From Anaerolineae bacterium (GTDB lineage: Bacteria; Chloroflexota; Anaerolineae; UBA1429): a DNA stretch of 13,699 bases. Made by a program: the position numbers and the translations under genes. Each line of letters starts with the position of its first letter. Position 1 is the stretch's first letter. Below are positions 1-6,439 of the stretch, one piece after another. The notes beneath the pieces were generated by a model, which had not been told where the DNA came from, searched no databases, and saw only the letters and a list, made by a program, of their open reading frames with translations. The DNA is taken from contig JAFGLK010000339.1 in assembly GCA_016928125.1 (NCBI GenBank), forward strand, positions 1 through 13,699, written 5' to 3'.

Positions 1-692
1 CCCACATAGTAGCTTGACAGCGCGCCGCCGCCCGTGGCGCTGAGGTGATGATACACCACGGCGCGGGGAGCATAGACGCAGCGCCAGCCCGCGAGTTGGG
101 CGCGCCAGTTGAGATCCACGTCCTCGCAGTACATGAAAAAGCGCTCTTCCAGGTCGCCGATCTCGTCGAGCATGGCGCGTCGATAGGCCACGGCGCCACC
201 ACATGCGCCAAACACATAACACTCCTGATCATAGGGAGGTCCGTAACGGGTCCAGACGCCCCGCGAATCAGGTGTGCCATCCCGACGATAGAGATCGCCC
301 GCCGAATGGATCACGTCACGGTCGGCGTAGACCATCAGGCGAGACGCAGCCGATCCACACTCGGGATGGCGATCGAGGGCTGCCATCAATTCCTGCAGCC
401 ACTCGCGGTCAGCCTCGATATCATTGTTCAGCAGGACCAGGATCTCGCCCCGCGCGACGCGCATGCCGGCGTTGCAGCCGCCGCTGTAGCCCAGATTCCT
501 ATCCAAGCACAATGTGCGCACCTCGGGGTACTCGGCGCCCAGCGCAGCCGCCGAGCCGTCGCTTGAGGCATTGTCGACGACGATCACCTCGAAGGAGTCC
601 AGGCTCTGCTTGCGCAGCGAGTCGAGACAAGGCCTCAGCAGGGCGAGGCCGTTCCAGTTCGGGATGATCACCGAAGCGCGCGGAGAGGACAT
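1..692 (-). CDS. Family 2 glycosyltransferase, partial (3' end beyond the window)
   Basis: Probably transfers a sugar from a nucleotide-sugar donor onto a growing surface polysaccharide at the cytoplasmic face of the membrane. The visible 230 codons begin MSSPRASVIIPNWNG, the classic N-terminal strand of GT-A glycosyltransferases. They continue with EVIVVDNASSDGS, then LLNNDIEAD (the DxD-like metal and nucleotide-sugar site, about residues 85-93), and later FFMYCEDVDLNWRAQLAGW, a segment typical of the rhamnosyltransferase-like (WbbL/RfbF-type) branch of GT2. The ATG at 692 lies nine bases after the rfbD stop and in the same frame, so the two are almost certainly cotranscribed. A Shine-Dalgarno is weak (a GGGG run inside the rfbD end), so translation may depend on coupling. 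Neighbouring rfbD suggests the donor could be dTDP-rhamnose, but that is inference; acceptor and linkage cannot be read from the sequence. Confidence 0.93.
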   Translation of the reverse strand, partial: MSSPRASVIIPNWNGLALLRPCLDSLRKQSLDSFEVIVVDNASSDGSAAALGAEYPEVRTLCLDRNLGYSGGCNAGMRVARGEILVLLNNDIEADREWLQELMAALDRHPECGSAASRLMVYADRDVIHSAGDLYRRDGTPDSRGVWTRYGPPYDQECYVFGACGGAVAYRRAMLDEIGDLEERFFMYCEDVDLNWRAQLAGWRCVYAPRAVVYHHLSATGGGALSSYYV

Positions 693-701
693 CGTTCGTC
701 G

Positions 702-1538
702 CTACCCCAGCTTCTCGGCGGCGAAATAGTCGACCAGGGCCAGGCGCCAGGGGCGCATGGTGATGCCCAGCTCGGCCCCGAAAAAGTTGCGCAGCTCGCA
801 GTGCTTGGGCACCCGCGCGGCGCGCGGATAGTTCGTGGTCGGCAAGAGCCGCACATCCGAGCGCCCGGCCAGCCGCAGGATCTCCTGGGCCCATTCGTAG
901 CGCGAGCAGGCGCCGGCATTGGACAGATGATACACACCATAGGCCGGCTGGGCCACAAGTTGAAGCAGGCCCTGCGCCAGGTCGGCGGCGTAAGTGGGCG
1001 AACCGACCTCGTCCGTCACCATGCTGAGCTCGTCCCGCTGAGAGGCCAGGCGCAGCACAGTGCGCACAAAGTTGCGCGGGCCAGGCCCATACAGCCAGGC
1101 GGTGCGCACAATGAAGAAGCGGCTCAAGAGGTCCCGAACGACCGTCTCGCCAACCCATTTGGTGCGGCCATACACGCTCAGAGGATTCGCGCCATCGTAT
1201 TCCCAGTAGGGCTCGTCGCGCGCGCCGTCAAACACGTAATCAGTGCTGATGTAGACCAGGGCCGCGTCGCAGGCCTGGGCGCCCACCGCCACGTTGCGAG
1301 TGCCCAACACGTTGATGCGATAGGCCTGCTCCGGGTCGCGCTCGCAGCCGTCCACGTCGGTCATGGCCGCTGTGTGGAGGATGACGTCCGGCTCAAAGGC
1401 CTTCAGAATGTCTACGCTGCTCTCGAGATCGGTGACATCGTGTTCGGGCAGATCCATGCCCAGCGTCTCCTCTGCGGGCAACAAGCCCATCAGGGTCGAG
1501 CCAAGCTGTCCTCTGCTGCCGATGACTGCCACGCGCAT
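702..1538 (-). CDS. rfbD: dTDP-4-dehydrorhamnose reductase
   Basis: Catalyses the last step of dTDP-L-rhamnose synthesis, NAD(P)H-dependent reduction of dTDP-4-dehydro-L-rhamnose, in the cytoplasm. The 278-residue product is family length. It starts MRVAVIGSRGQLGS, with the Rossmann GxxGxxG at residues 7-13. It has the family segment STDYVFDG at 98-105 and the catalytic YxxxK of extended short-chain dehydrogenases at Y123-K127 (YGRTK). The start at 1538 is chosen over an ATG at 1643 because it begins the Rossmann strand directly and has GGAGG six bases upstream. The extension to 1643 would read through the promoter region and add 35 residues without family character. It is first in a minus-strand unit with the glycosyltransferase, so it probably supplies rhamnose donor for surface glycans. 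rfbA, rfbB and rfbC are not in the window. Confidence 0.95.
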   Translation of the reverse strand: MRVAVIGSRGQLGSTLMGLLPAEETLGMDLPEHDVTDLESSVDILKAFEPDVILHTAAMTDVDGCERDPEQAYRINVLGTRNVAVGAQACDAALVYISTDYVFDGARDEPYWEYDGANPLSVYGRTKWVGETVVRDLLSRFFIVRTAWLYGPGPRNFVRTVLRLASQRDELSMVTDEVGSPTYAADLAQGLLQLVAQPAYGVYHLSNAGACSRYEWAQEILRLAGRSDVRLLPTTNYPRAARVPKHCELRNFFGAELGITMRPWRLALVDYFAAEKLG

Positions 1539-1544
1539 AACACA

Positions 1545-1549
1545 CCTCC
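1545..1549 (-). promoter_or_regulatory. Ribosome binding site of rfbD
   Basis: The minus strand reads GGAGG six bases before the ATG at 1538. This site decides the start in favour of 1538 over the longer open frame reaching 1643. Confidence 0.8.
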
Positions 1550-1568
1550 ACTTCAGGGTATCGTCAGG

Positions 1569-1597
1569 AGTATACAGCCGAGGCGCGAACTCGCCAA
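1569..1597 (-). promoter_or_regulatory. Predicted sigma70-type promoter of rfbD
   Basis: On the minus strand a -35 box TTGGCG (1597-1592, four of six matches) and a -10 box TATACT (1574-1569, five of six) are separated by exactly 17 bases. Transcription would start near 1562, giving a leader of about 23 bases before the rfbD ATG. The -35 box lies inside the small inverted repeat at 1590-1606. Confidence 0.65.
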
Positions 1598-1606
1598 CAG
1601 GGCGAG
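1590..1606. repeat. Short inverted repeat between divergent promoters (possible operator)
   Basis: CTCGCC and GGCGAG form six-base arms around a five-base centre. The repeat covers the rfbD -35 box and ends four bases before the polA -35 box. Its placement would suit a regulator binding site, but a repeat this short can occur by chance in GC-rich DNA. Confidence 0.3.
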
Positions 1607-1610
1607 CTGA

Positions 1611-1638
1611 TTGTCGCGACCCACGCTTGTGGTATAAT
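1611..1638 (+). promoter_or_regulatory. Predicted sigma70-type promoter of polA-argS with extended -10
   Basis: A perfect TATAAT at 1633-1638 is preceded by TGG, which fits the extended -10 pattern TGn. A -35 box TTGTCG (1611-1616, four of six) lies 16 bases upstream. Transcription would start near 1645, giving a leader of about 20 bases to the polA ATG at 1666. This is one of the two best-looking promoters in the window and diverges from the rfbD promoter. Confidence 0.75.
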
Positions 1639-1665
1639 CTCATTCAGGAGAGAAAGGGGAACCCC

Positions 1666-4419
1666 ATGAGCAAGACGCTGATGCTGATCGACGGGCATGC
1701 GCTGGCCTATCGGGCCTACCATGCCATCCCGCCCTTGAGCGGTCCCTCAGGCGAGCCCACCAATGCGACTTTCGGGTATGCGAATATCCTGCTCAAGGCG
1801 ATTGATGACCATCAGCCCGATTATGTGGTGGCCACCTTTGACGCCGGCCGTACCTTCCGTCACGAGGAGTACGAGGAGTACAAGGCCACTCGCCTCGAGA
1901 CGCCAGGCGATCTGCGGCCTCAGTTTGGGCGCATTCAGCAACTGACCGAGACGCTCGGCATCCCGATTTTCATGGTCGAGGGCTATGAGGCCGACGATCT
2001 CCTGGGCACACTCGCTCGGCAGGCCAGCGAGCAAGGCCTCGAGACGATCATCGTCACCGGAGATAGCGACACTTTTCAGCTCATCACGCCTCAGGTCACA
2101 GTGCTTTCCCCGCGGGGGCGCATCGGCGATGTGCAGCTCTATGACGAGAAGGCCATCCAGGAGCGCTATGGCCTCAAGCCGGAGCAACTGGTCGATCTCA
2201 AGGCCTTGACGGGCGACTCCTCGGACAATATCCCCGGCGTGCGGGGTGTAGGGATCAAGACAGCCACACAGCTGTTGCAGGAGTACGGCACGCTCGAGGG
2301 GATCTATGCGCATCTGCCAGAGATCAGCTCGACCCGTTTCCGCAAAGCGCTGGAGGAGGGCCGCGAATCGGCGGAGCTGAGCCGGCATCTGGTTGAGATC
2401 GTGCGCGACGTGGACATTCAGCTCGATGTGGAGCGAGGCAAGTGGGGCGCATTCGACCGAGATGCGGTCATGGATCTGTTGCGCGAGCTCGGATTCGGCA
2501 CCCTCGTCAGCCGTATCCCGGGCCGCCCGCCGGCCGACGGCGAGCAGCTCGGGCTGTTTGGCGACCTGCCCGAGGCGGCCCAGGGGCCTATGCCCAGCGC
2601 CGACCTGGGCAGCTACCAGGTCGTCAACACCCGCGAGGCACTGAAGCGACTGGTGGCGTCGCTGGCCAAGAGCAAGCGCCTGGCCCTCGACACCGAAACC
2701 ACCAGCACCGATCCGATGCAGACCAAGCTGGTGGGCATCTCGCTATCCGCCACGGCGGGTGAGGCCTATTACATCCCGGTGGGCCACGACCCACGCCTCA
2801 GTCGGGAGCCGCAACTGCCTGTGGACCTCGTGAGGGAGTTGCTCGGGCCGGTGTTGGCTGATGAAGGCCTCACCAAAGTGATGCACAATGCCAAGTTCGA
2901 TCTGCTCGTGCTAGATCAACACGACCTGCCCGTCCGGGGCCCGCTTGAGGATACCATGCTCGCCGCCTGGCTGTTGGCCCCCTCAGGCCGTGGCATCGGG
3001 CTCAAAGAGCAGGCCTGGCAGCGACTGGGCGTCGAGATGACCGAGATCACCGAGCTGATCGGATCGGGTCGCAACCAAACGACGATGGACAAGGTGTCCA
3101 TCGCCCGCGCGGCCCCCTATGCCTGCGCCGATGCCGATATGACCTTGCGTCTGCTGCACGTGCTCTTGCCTGAATTGGAGGAGCAGCACCTCACCAAGCT
3201 CTTCGCCGAGCTCGAGATGCCCCTCGTGCCGGTGCTGGCAAGCATGGAAAAGCATGGCATGGCGGTGGATGCCGACTATTTGGCGCGCATGTCTCGCGAG
3301 ATGAGCGCGCAGCTGGAGCAGCTGAGCCAGGAGATCTTCAAGCAGGCGGGACACAGCCTCAACATCAACTCGCCCAAGCAACTCGGCGTCGTGCTCTTTG
3401 AGGAGCTGGGGCTGCCGGTCCAGCGGCGCACAAGCACGGGCTATTCCACCGCCAGCGATGTCTTGGAGGCGCTCAAGGACGAGCACCCGATCATCGGGCT
3501 GATCGAGCAATACCGACAGATCGACAAGATCAGGGGTACCTATGTGGATGCCCTGCCCGCGCTGATCAATCCGCGCACGGGCCGCGTGCACACCTCGTTC
3601 AACCAGACCGGTGCCAGCACAGGCCGGCTGTCGTCCAGCGATCCCAATCTGCAGAATATCCCCATTCGCAGCGAGATCGGTCGCGAGGTACGCGGCGCGT
3701 TCGTGGCCCCTGCGGGCCACCTCCTGCTGGGCTGCGACTATTCCCAGGTGGAGCTGCGCCTCCTGGCGCACCTGTCCAAGGACCCTGAGATGCTGGGGGC
3801 CTTTGACCGCGACGAGGACGTGCATGCGACCACCGCGGCGGCCATCTTTGGCGTGGCGCTCAACGAGGTCAGCTATGAGCAGCGCAGTCTGGCCAAGGCC
3901 ATCAACTTTGGGCTGATGTACGGCATGAGCGAGTTCGGCCTGGCGGCGCGCACAGACCTGGACGCAGAACAGGCCCGTGCGTTCATCGCCGCCTACTTTG
4001 GGCGCTTTAGCCGCGTCAAGGAGTACCTCGAAGAGACGATCGCCTTTGCCCACAAGCACGGCTATGTGGAGACCGTGATGGGGCGCCGACGGCTGTTCCC
4101 CGAGCTCAAGAACGCGCCCCGCAGTCAGGCGGCGCGCGCCGCCGAGCGGGCGGCGGTCAACATGCCGATCCAAGGCAGCGCCGCCGACATCATCAAGCTG
4201 GCCATGATCGAACTGCACGAGCACCTCGCTGAAGGTGGGCTGGCGGCCCAGCTCGTGCTTCAGGTGCACGATGAACTCGTCCTCGAGGTGCCCGAGGAGG
4301 AGTTGAGCGAGACTCGGGAGCTGGTCGTCGGCATCATGAGCCAGGCCTACAAGCTGGACGTGCCCCTCAAAGTCGACGCGGCAGTAGGGCAGAATTGGAT
4401 GGAGATGAAATCGATATGA
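1666..4419 (+). CDS. polA: DNA polymerase I (5' nuclease, 3'-5' exonuclease and polymerase)
   Basis: Fills gaps, processes Okazaki fragments and acts in repair. The 917-residue product has all three domains. The 5' nuclease is at about residues 1-290 (LIDGHALAYRAY, EADDLLG, TGDSDTFQL, and the helix-hairpin-helix part GDSSDNIPGVRGVG). The 3'-5' exonuclease has an intact DxE at D342-E344, HNAKFD at 407-412, and YxxxD at Y485-D489. The polymerase has motif A CDYSQVE (D691), motif B R740-K744-F748-Y752 and motif C VHDE (D869). Proofreading residues are therefore present, unlike Taq polymerase, where they are lost. The start at 1666 has GGGGA five bases upstream and gives the family N-terminus MSKTLMLIDG; the open frame extends upstream into rfbD but that part is not protein-like. 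Phe748 in the O-helix is the usual residue that disfavours dideoxynucleotides. The stop overlaps the argS start. Confidence 0.97.
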   Translation: MSKTLMLIDGHALAYRAYHAIPPLSGPSGEPTNATFGYANILLKAIDDHQPDYVVATFDAGRTFRHEEYEEYKATRLETPGDLRPQFGRIQQLTETLGIPIFMVEGYEADDLLGTLARQASEQGLETIIVTGDSDTFQLITPQVTVLSPRGRIGDVQLYDEKAIQERYGLKPEQLVDLKALTGDSSDNIPGVRGVGIKTATQLLQEYGTLEGIYAHLPEISSTRFRKALEEGRESAELSRHLVEIVRDVDIQLDVERGKWGAFDRDAVMDLLRELGFGTLVSRIPGRPPADGEQLGLFGDLPEAAQGPMPSADLGSYQVVNTREALKRLVASLAKSKRLALDTETTSTDPMQTKLVGISLSATAGEAYYIPVGHDPRLSREPQLPVDLVRELLGPVLADEGLTKVMHNAKFDLLVLDQHDLPVRGPLEDTMLAAWLLAPSGRGIGLKEQAWQRLGVEMTEITELIGSGRNQTTMDKVSIARAAPYACADADMTLRLLHVLLPELEEQHLTKLFAELEMPLVPVLASMEKHGMAVDADYLARMSREMSAQLEQLSQEIFKQAGHSLNINSPKQLGVVLFEELGLPVQRRTSTGYSTASDVLEALKDEHPIIGLIEQYRQIDKIRGTYVDALPALINPRTGRVHTSFNQTGASTGRLSSSDPNLQNIPIRSEIGREVRGAFVAPAGHLLLGCDYSQVELRLLAHLSKDPEMLGAFDRDEDVHATTAAAIFGVALNEVSYEQRSLAKAINFGLMYGMSEFGLAARTDLDAEQARAFIAAYFGRFSRVKEYLEETIAFAHKHGYVETVMGRRRLFPELKNAPRSQAARAAERAAVNMPIQGSAADIIKLAMIELHEHLAEGGLAAQLVLQVHDELVLEVPEEELSETRELVVGIMSQAYKLDVPLKVDAAVGQNWMEMKSI

Positions 4420-6098
4420 TCGACGAGCAGTTGCAGGCGGCGGTGAGAAAAGCGATTCGAAAGGCTCAGAAAAGTGGCCAACTGCCCGCCTTTGAGATGC
4501 CCTCAGAGATCCCCATCGAGCGCCCCAAGCAGGAATCGATGGGCGACTATGCCTGTCCCGTATGCATGCAGCTCGCGCGATTCGCCCGTATGGCGCCCGT
4601 GCAGATCGCCGAGGCGGTGGTCAAACGACTCCCCGAGCTGCCCTTTCTCGATTCTGCCAGCGTGGCTCATCCCGGATTCATCAACTTTCACCTCAGCCCG
4701 GAATGGCTCACGGCACAGGTCGGCGTGATCCTGGAGGATCCCGATAGCTATGGGCGCATCGAGTTGCCCGAGCGCTGCCGCATGCAGGTCGAGTATGTCA
4801 GCGCGAACCCGACCGGCCCCCTGCACATGGGCTCAGCGCGCAATGCCGTGCTGGGGGATGCGCTGGCGAGGGTTTTCGAGGCCGCCGGCTATGACGTGCA
4901 GCGCGAGTATTATGTCAACGATGCCGGCAGCCGTATCGCGCTCTTTTGTCAGAGCCTCTTTGCTCGCTATGCCCAGGCTCTGGGAAACGATGCCGAACAA
5001 GTGCCCGAGGACGGGTACTTGGGCCCTCACCTGACCGAGATGGGCGCACGCATCGCGAACGAGCGGGGCGCCGAGTTTCTGAATCTTCCCCGCGATGAGG
5101 CGATCTCGGCCATCGGGGCGCTGGGGCTGGAGCTGGTGGTGCAGGGGATCCGCGATGACCTGGCCGCCATGGGCATCATCTACGACCGCTGGTTCTCCGA
5201 GCGCTCGCTCTACGAGGACGGGCAGTTCGACCGCGTGATGTCGATCCTGCGCCAAGGCGGCCATCTGGCGCTGCGCGACGGCGCGGTTTGGTTCACGGCC
5301 AGCGACCTTGGGGGTGCCAAGGACGAGGTGATCGTTCGCTCTGATGGCTCGCCGGGGTACTTTGCCTCGGACATCGCCTATCACTACAACAAGTTCGTCG
5401 AGCGCGGCTTTGAGCGGGTGATCGACGTCTGGGGCGCCGACCACCAGGGCCACATTCCGCGCATGAAGTCGATGATGGAGGCGCTGGGGCTGGACCCCGA
5501 GCGCCTGACGATCGTCGCCTACCAGTTGGTGACGCTCAAGCGCGGCGGCGAGATCGTGCGGCTCTCCAAGCGCACCGGCGACATCGTCTCGCTGCGCGAA
5601 GTGCTGGATGAGGTCGGCTCGGATGCTATGCGCTACTTTCTGCTCTCCCGTTCAGTCGATAGCCAGATGGACTTTGACATCGAGCTGGCCAAGGAGCAAT
5701 CGGACGAGAACCCCGTGTACTATATCCAGTACGCCCATGCGCGCATCGCGTCAATCCTGCGCCATGCCCTTGAGACCCAGGGCCACGAGCTGACCGACAT
5801 GGATGGCGATCTCTCCCTGCTCACCTCTGAACCGGAACTGATGCTGATCCGGCGCATGCTGCGGCTACCCGAGGTGATCCGCATGGCCGCGCGTCAACTG
5901 GCGCCTCACCATCTCACCTACTATGCTCACGAGTTGGCGGCCGCATTTCATGCCTTCTATCGAGACTGCCGCGTGGTGAGCTCGGACCCCGCGGATGAGG
6001 CGATCACGCGCGCGCGGCTCCAACTGGTGCGTGCCTGCCAACTGATCCTCAAGCGGTCGCTCGCGCTGATGGGCATGTCGGCGCCAGAGACGATGTGA
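4416..6098 (+). CDS. argS: Arginyl-tRNA synthetase
   Basis: Class I synthetase that charges tRNA-Arg with arginine in the cytoplasm. The 560-residue product has the family layout. An N-terminal Add-1 domain covers about residues 1-110. The catalytic Rossmann fold follows, with SANPTGPLHMGSARNAVLGD around 129-148, where HMGS (137-140) takes the place of HIGH. RLSKR at 382-386 is the KMSKS-like loop. The C-terminal DALR helical anticodon-binding domain begins near YYIQYAHARIASILR and ends at a typical SAPETM tail. I chose the ATG at 4416, which overlaps the polA TGA as ATGA with GGAG eleven bases upstream. An ATG at 4395 lies deeper in polA and would add seven residues. The overlap implies cotranscription and probable translational coupling with polA, an uncommon pairing that is unlikely to reflect shared function. 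Confidence 0.96.
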   Translation: MIDEQLQAAVRKAIRKAQKSGQLPAFEMPSEIPIERPKQESMGDYACPVCMQLARFARMAPVQIAEAVVKRLPELPFLDSASVAHPGFINFHLSPEWLTAQVGVILEDPDSYGRIELPERCRMQVEYVSANPTGPLHMGSARNAVLGDALARVFEAAGYDVQREYYVNDAGSRIALFCQSLFARYAQALGNDAEQVPEDGYLGPHLTEMGARIANERGAEFLNLPRDEAISAIGALGLELVVQGIRDDLAAMGIIYDRWFSERSLYEDGQFDRVMSILRQGGHLALRDGAVWFTASDLGGAKDEVIVRSDGSPGYFASDIAYHYNKFVERGFERVIDVWGADHQGHIPRMKSMMEALGLDPERLTIVAYQLVTLKRGGEIVRLSKRTGDIVSLREVLDEVGSDAMRYFLLSRSVDSQMDFDIELAKEQSDENPVYYIQYAHARIASILRHALETQGHELTDMDGDLSLLTSEPELMLIRRMLRLPEVIRMAARQLAPHHLTYYAHELAAAFHAFYRDCRVVSSDPADEAITRARLQLVRACQLILKRSLALMGMSAPETM

Positions 6099-6209
6099 TG
6101 CAGGCCCCTGTTCCCGCGCTTATCAGCTGGCCCTCGTCGTCAGGCGCCCCGCCATCCTGCAGCATGAGTTTATTGCGCTTTTCTTGCATCGGGCAGGCGT
6201 CTTTCAGCT

Positions 6210-6238
6210 TTGACGCGGCGCCGACTGTGTGCTAAACT
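6210..6238 (+). promoter_or_regulatory. Predicted promoter of the tRNA-Val gene
   Basis: TTGACG (6210-6215, five of six) and TAAACT (6233-6238, four of six, preceded by TGC as in an extended -10) are separated by 17 bases. Transcription would start near 6245, about eight bases before the mature tRNA. The stretch from the argS stop at 6098 to here shows no gene and no convincing terminator. Confidence 0.7.
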
Positions 6239-6252
6239 AGACTGTCGTGCAG

Positions 6253-6325
6253 GGGCGAATAGCTCAGCTGGGAGAGCACTTCCCTTACAAGGAAGGGGCC
6301 ACAGGTTCGAGTCCTGTTTCGCCCA
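6253..6325 (+). tRNA. tRNA-Val (anticodon UAC)
   Basis: A full cloverleaf can be folded by hand. The acceptor arm is GGGCGAA (6253-6259) with TTCGCCC (6318-6324), and A6325 is the discriminator base. The D arm is GCTC/GAGC. The anticodon stem is CTTCC/GGAAG around loop CTTACAA, with anticodon TAC at 6286-6288 reading GUA and other GUN valine codons. The T arm is ACAGG/CCTGT with loop TTCGAGT. The 3' CCA is not encoded (CAG follows), so it must be added after transcription by CCA-adding enzyme. Confidence 0.97.
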
Positions 6326-6334
6326 CAGCCGTGT

Positions 6335-6367
6335 GAAGGCTTCGGAGCTGCACTGCCCGAGGCCTTC
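6335..6367 (+). terminator. Stem-loop just downstream of tRNA-Val, possible terminator
   Basis: GAAGGCTTCGG (6335-6345) pairs with CCGAGGCCTTC (6357-6367) through eleven pairs, one of them T-G, around an eleven-base loop. It begins nine bases after the tRNA, where termination or 3' processing would be expected. What follows (GTTAGCGTT) is only weakly T-rich, so it is not a textbook intrinsic terminator. Confidence 0.45.
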
Positions 6368-6377
6368 GTTAGCGTTG

Positions 6378-6402
6378 GCCGTCGGCAGCAGGGGCCGGCG
6401 GC
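6378..6402 (+). repeat. Second stem-loop in the leader of the 6440 gene
   Basis: GCCGTCGGC (6378-6386) pairs with GCCGGCGGC (6394-6402) through nine pairs, one T-G, around a seven-base loop. It lies ten bases after the first hairpin and 28 bases before the GGAG that serves the next gene. No T-tract follows and no promoter is visible between it and the ATG at 6440. It could be part of a double terminator or a leader structure. Confidence 0.4.
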
Positions 6403-6439
6403 GATGCACAAGCCAGATTGGGCATGTATGGAGTGAGAG

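Noticed and set aside
801..1610. 269-codon plus-strand open frame opposite rfbD
   Set aside because: It is antisense to rfbD, which has clear catalytic motifs and a Shine-Dalgarno. The translated frame has no recognisable fold or start signal.
2983..4269. 428-codon open frame on the minus strand opposite polA
   Set aside because: It lies wholly antisense to well-supported polA. Its composition is rich in Arg, His, Leu and Gln with no domain pattern, as expected from the complement of GC-rich codons.
6099..6161. Possible argS terminator formed by TGCAGG (6099-6104) and CCTGCA (6156-6161)
   Set aside because: There are only six pairs around a loop of about 50 bases. A T-rich stretch follows, but the stem is too weak to support a call.
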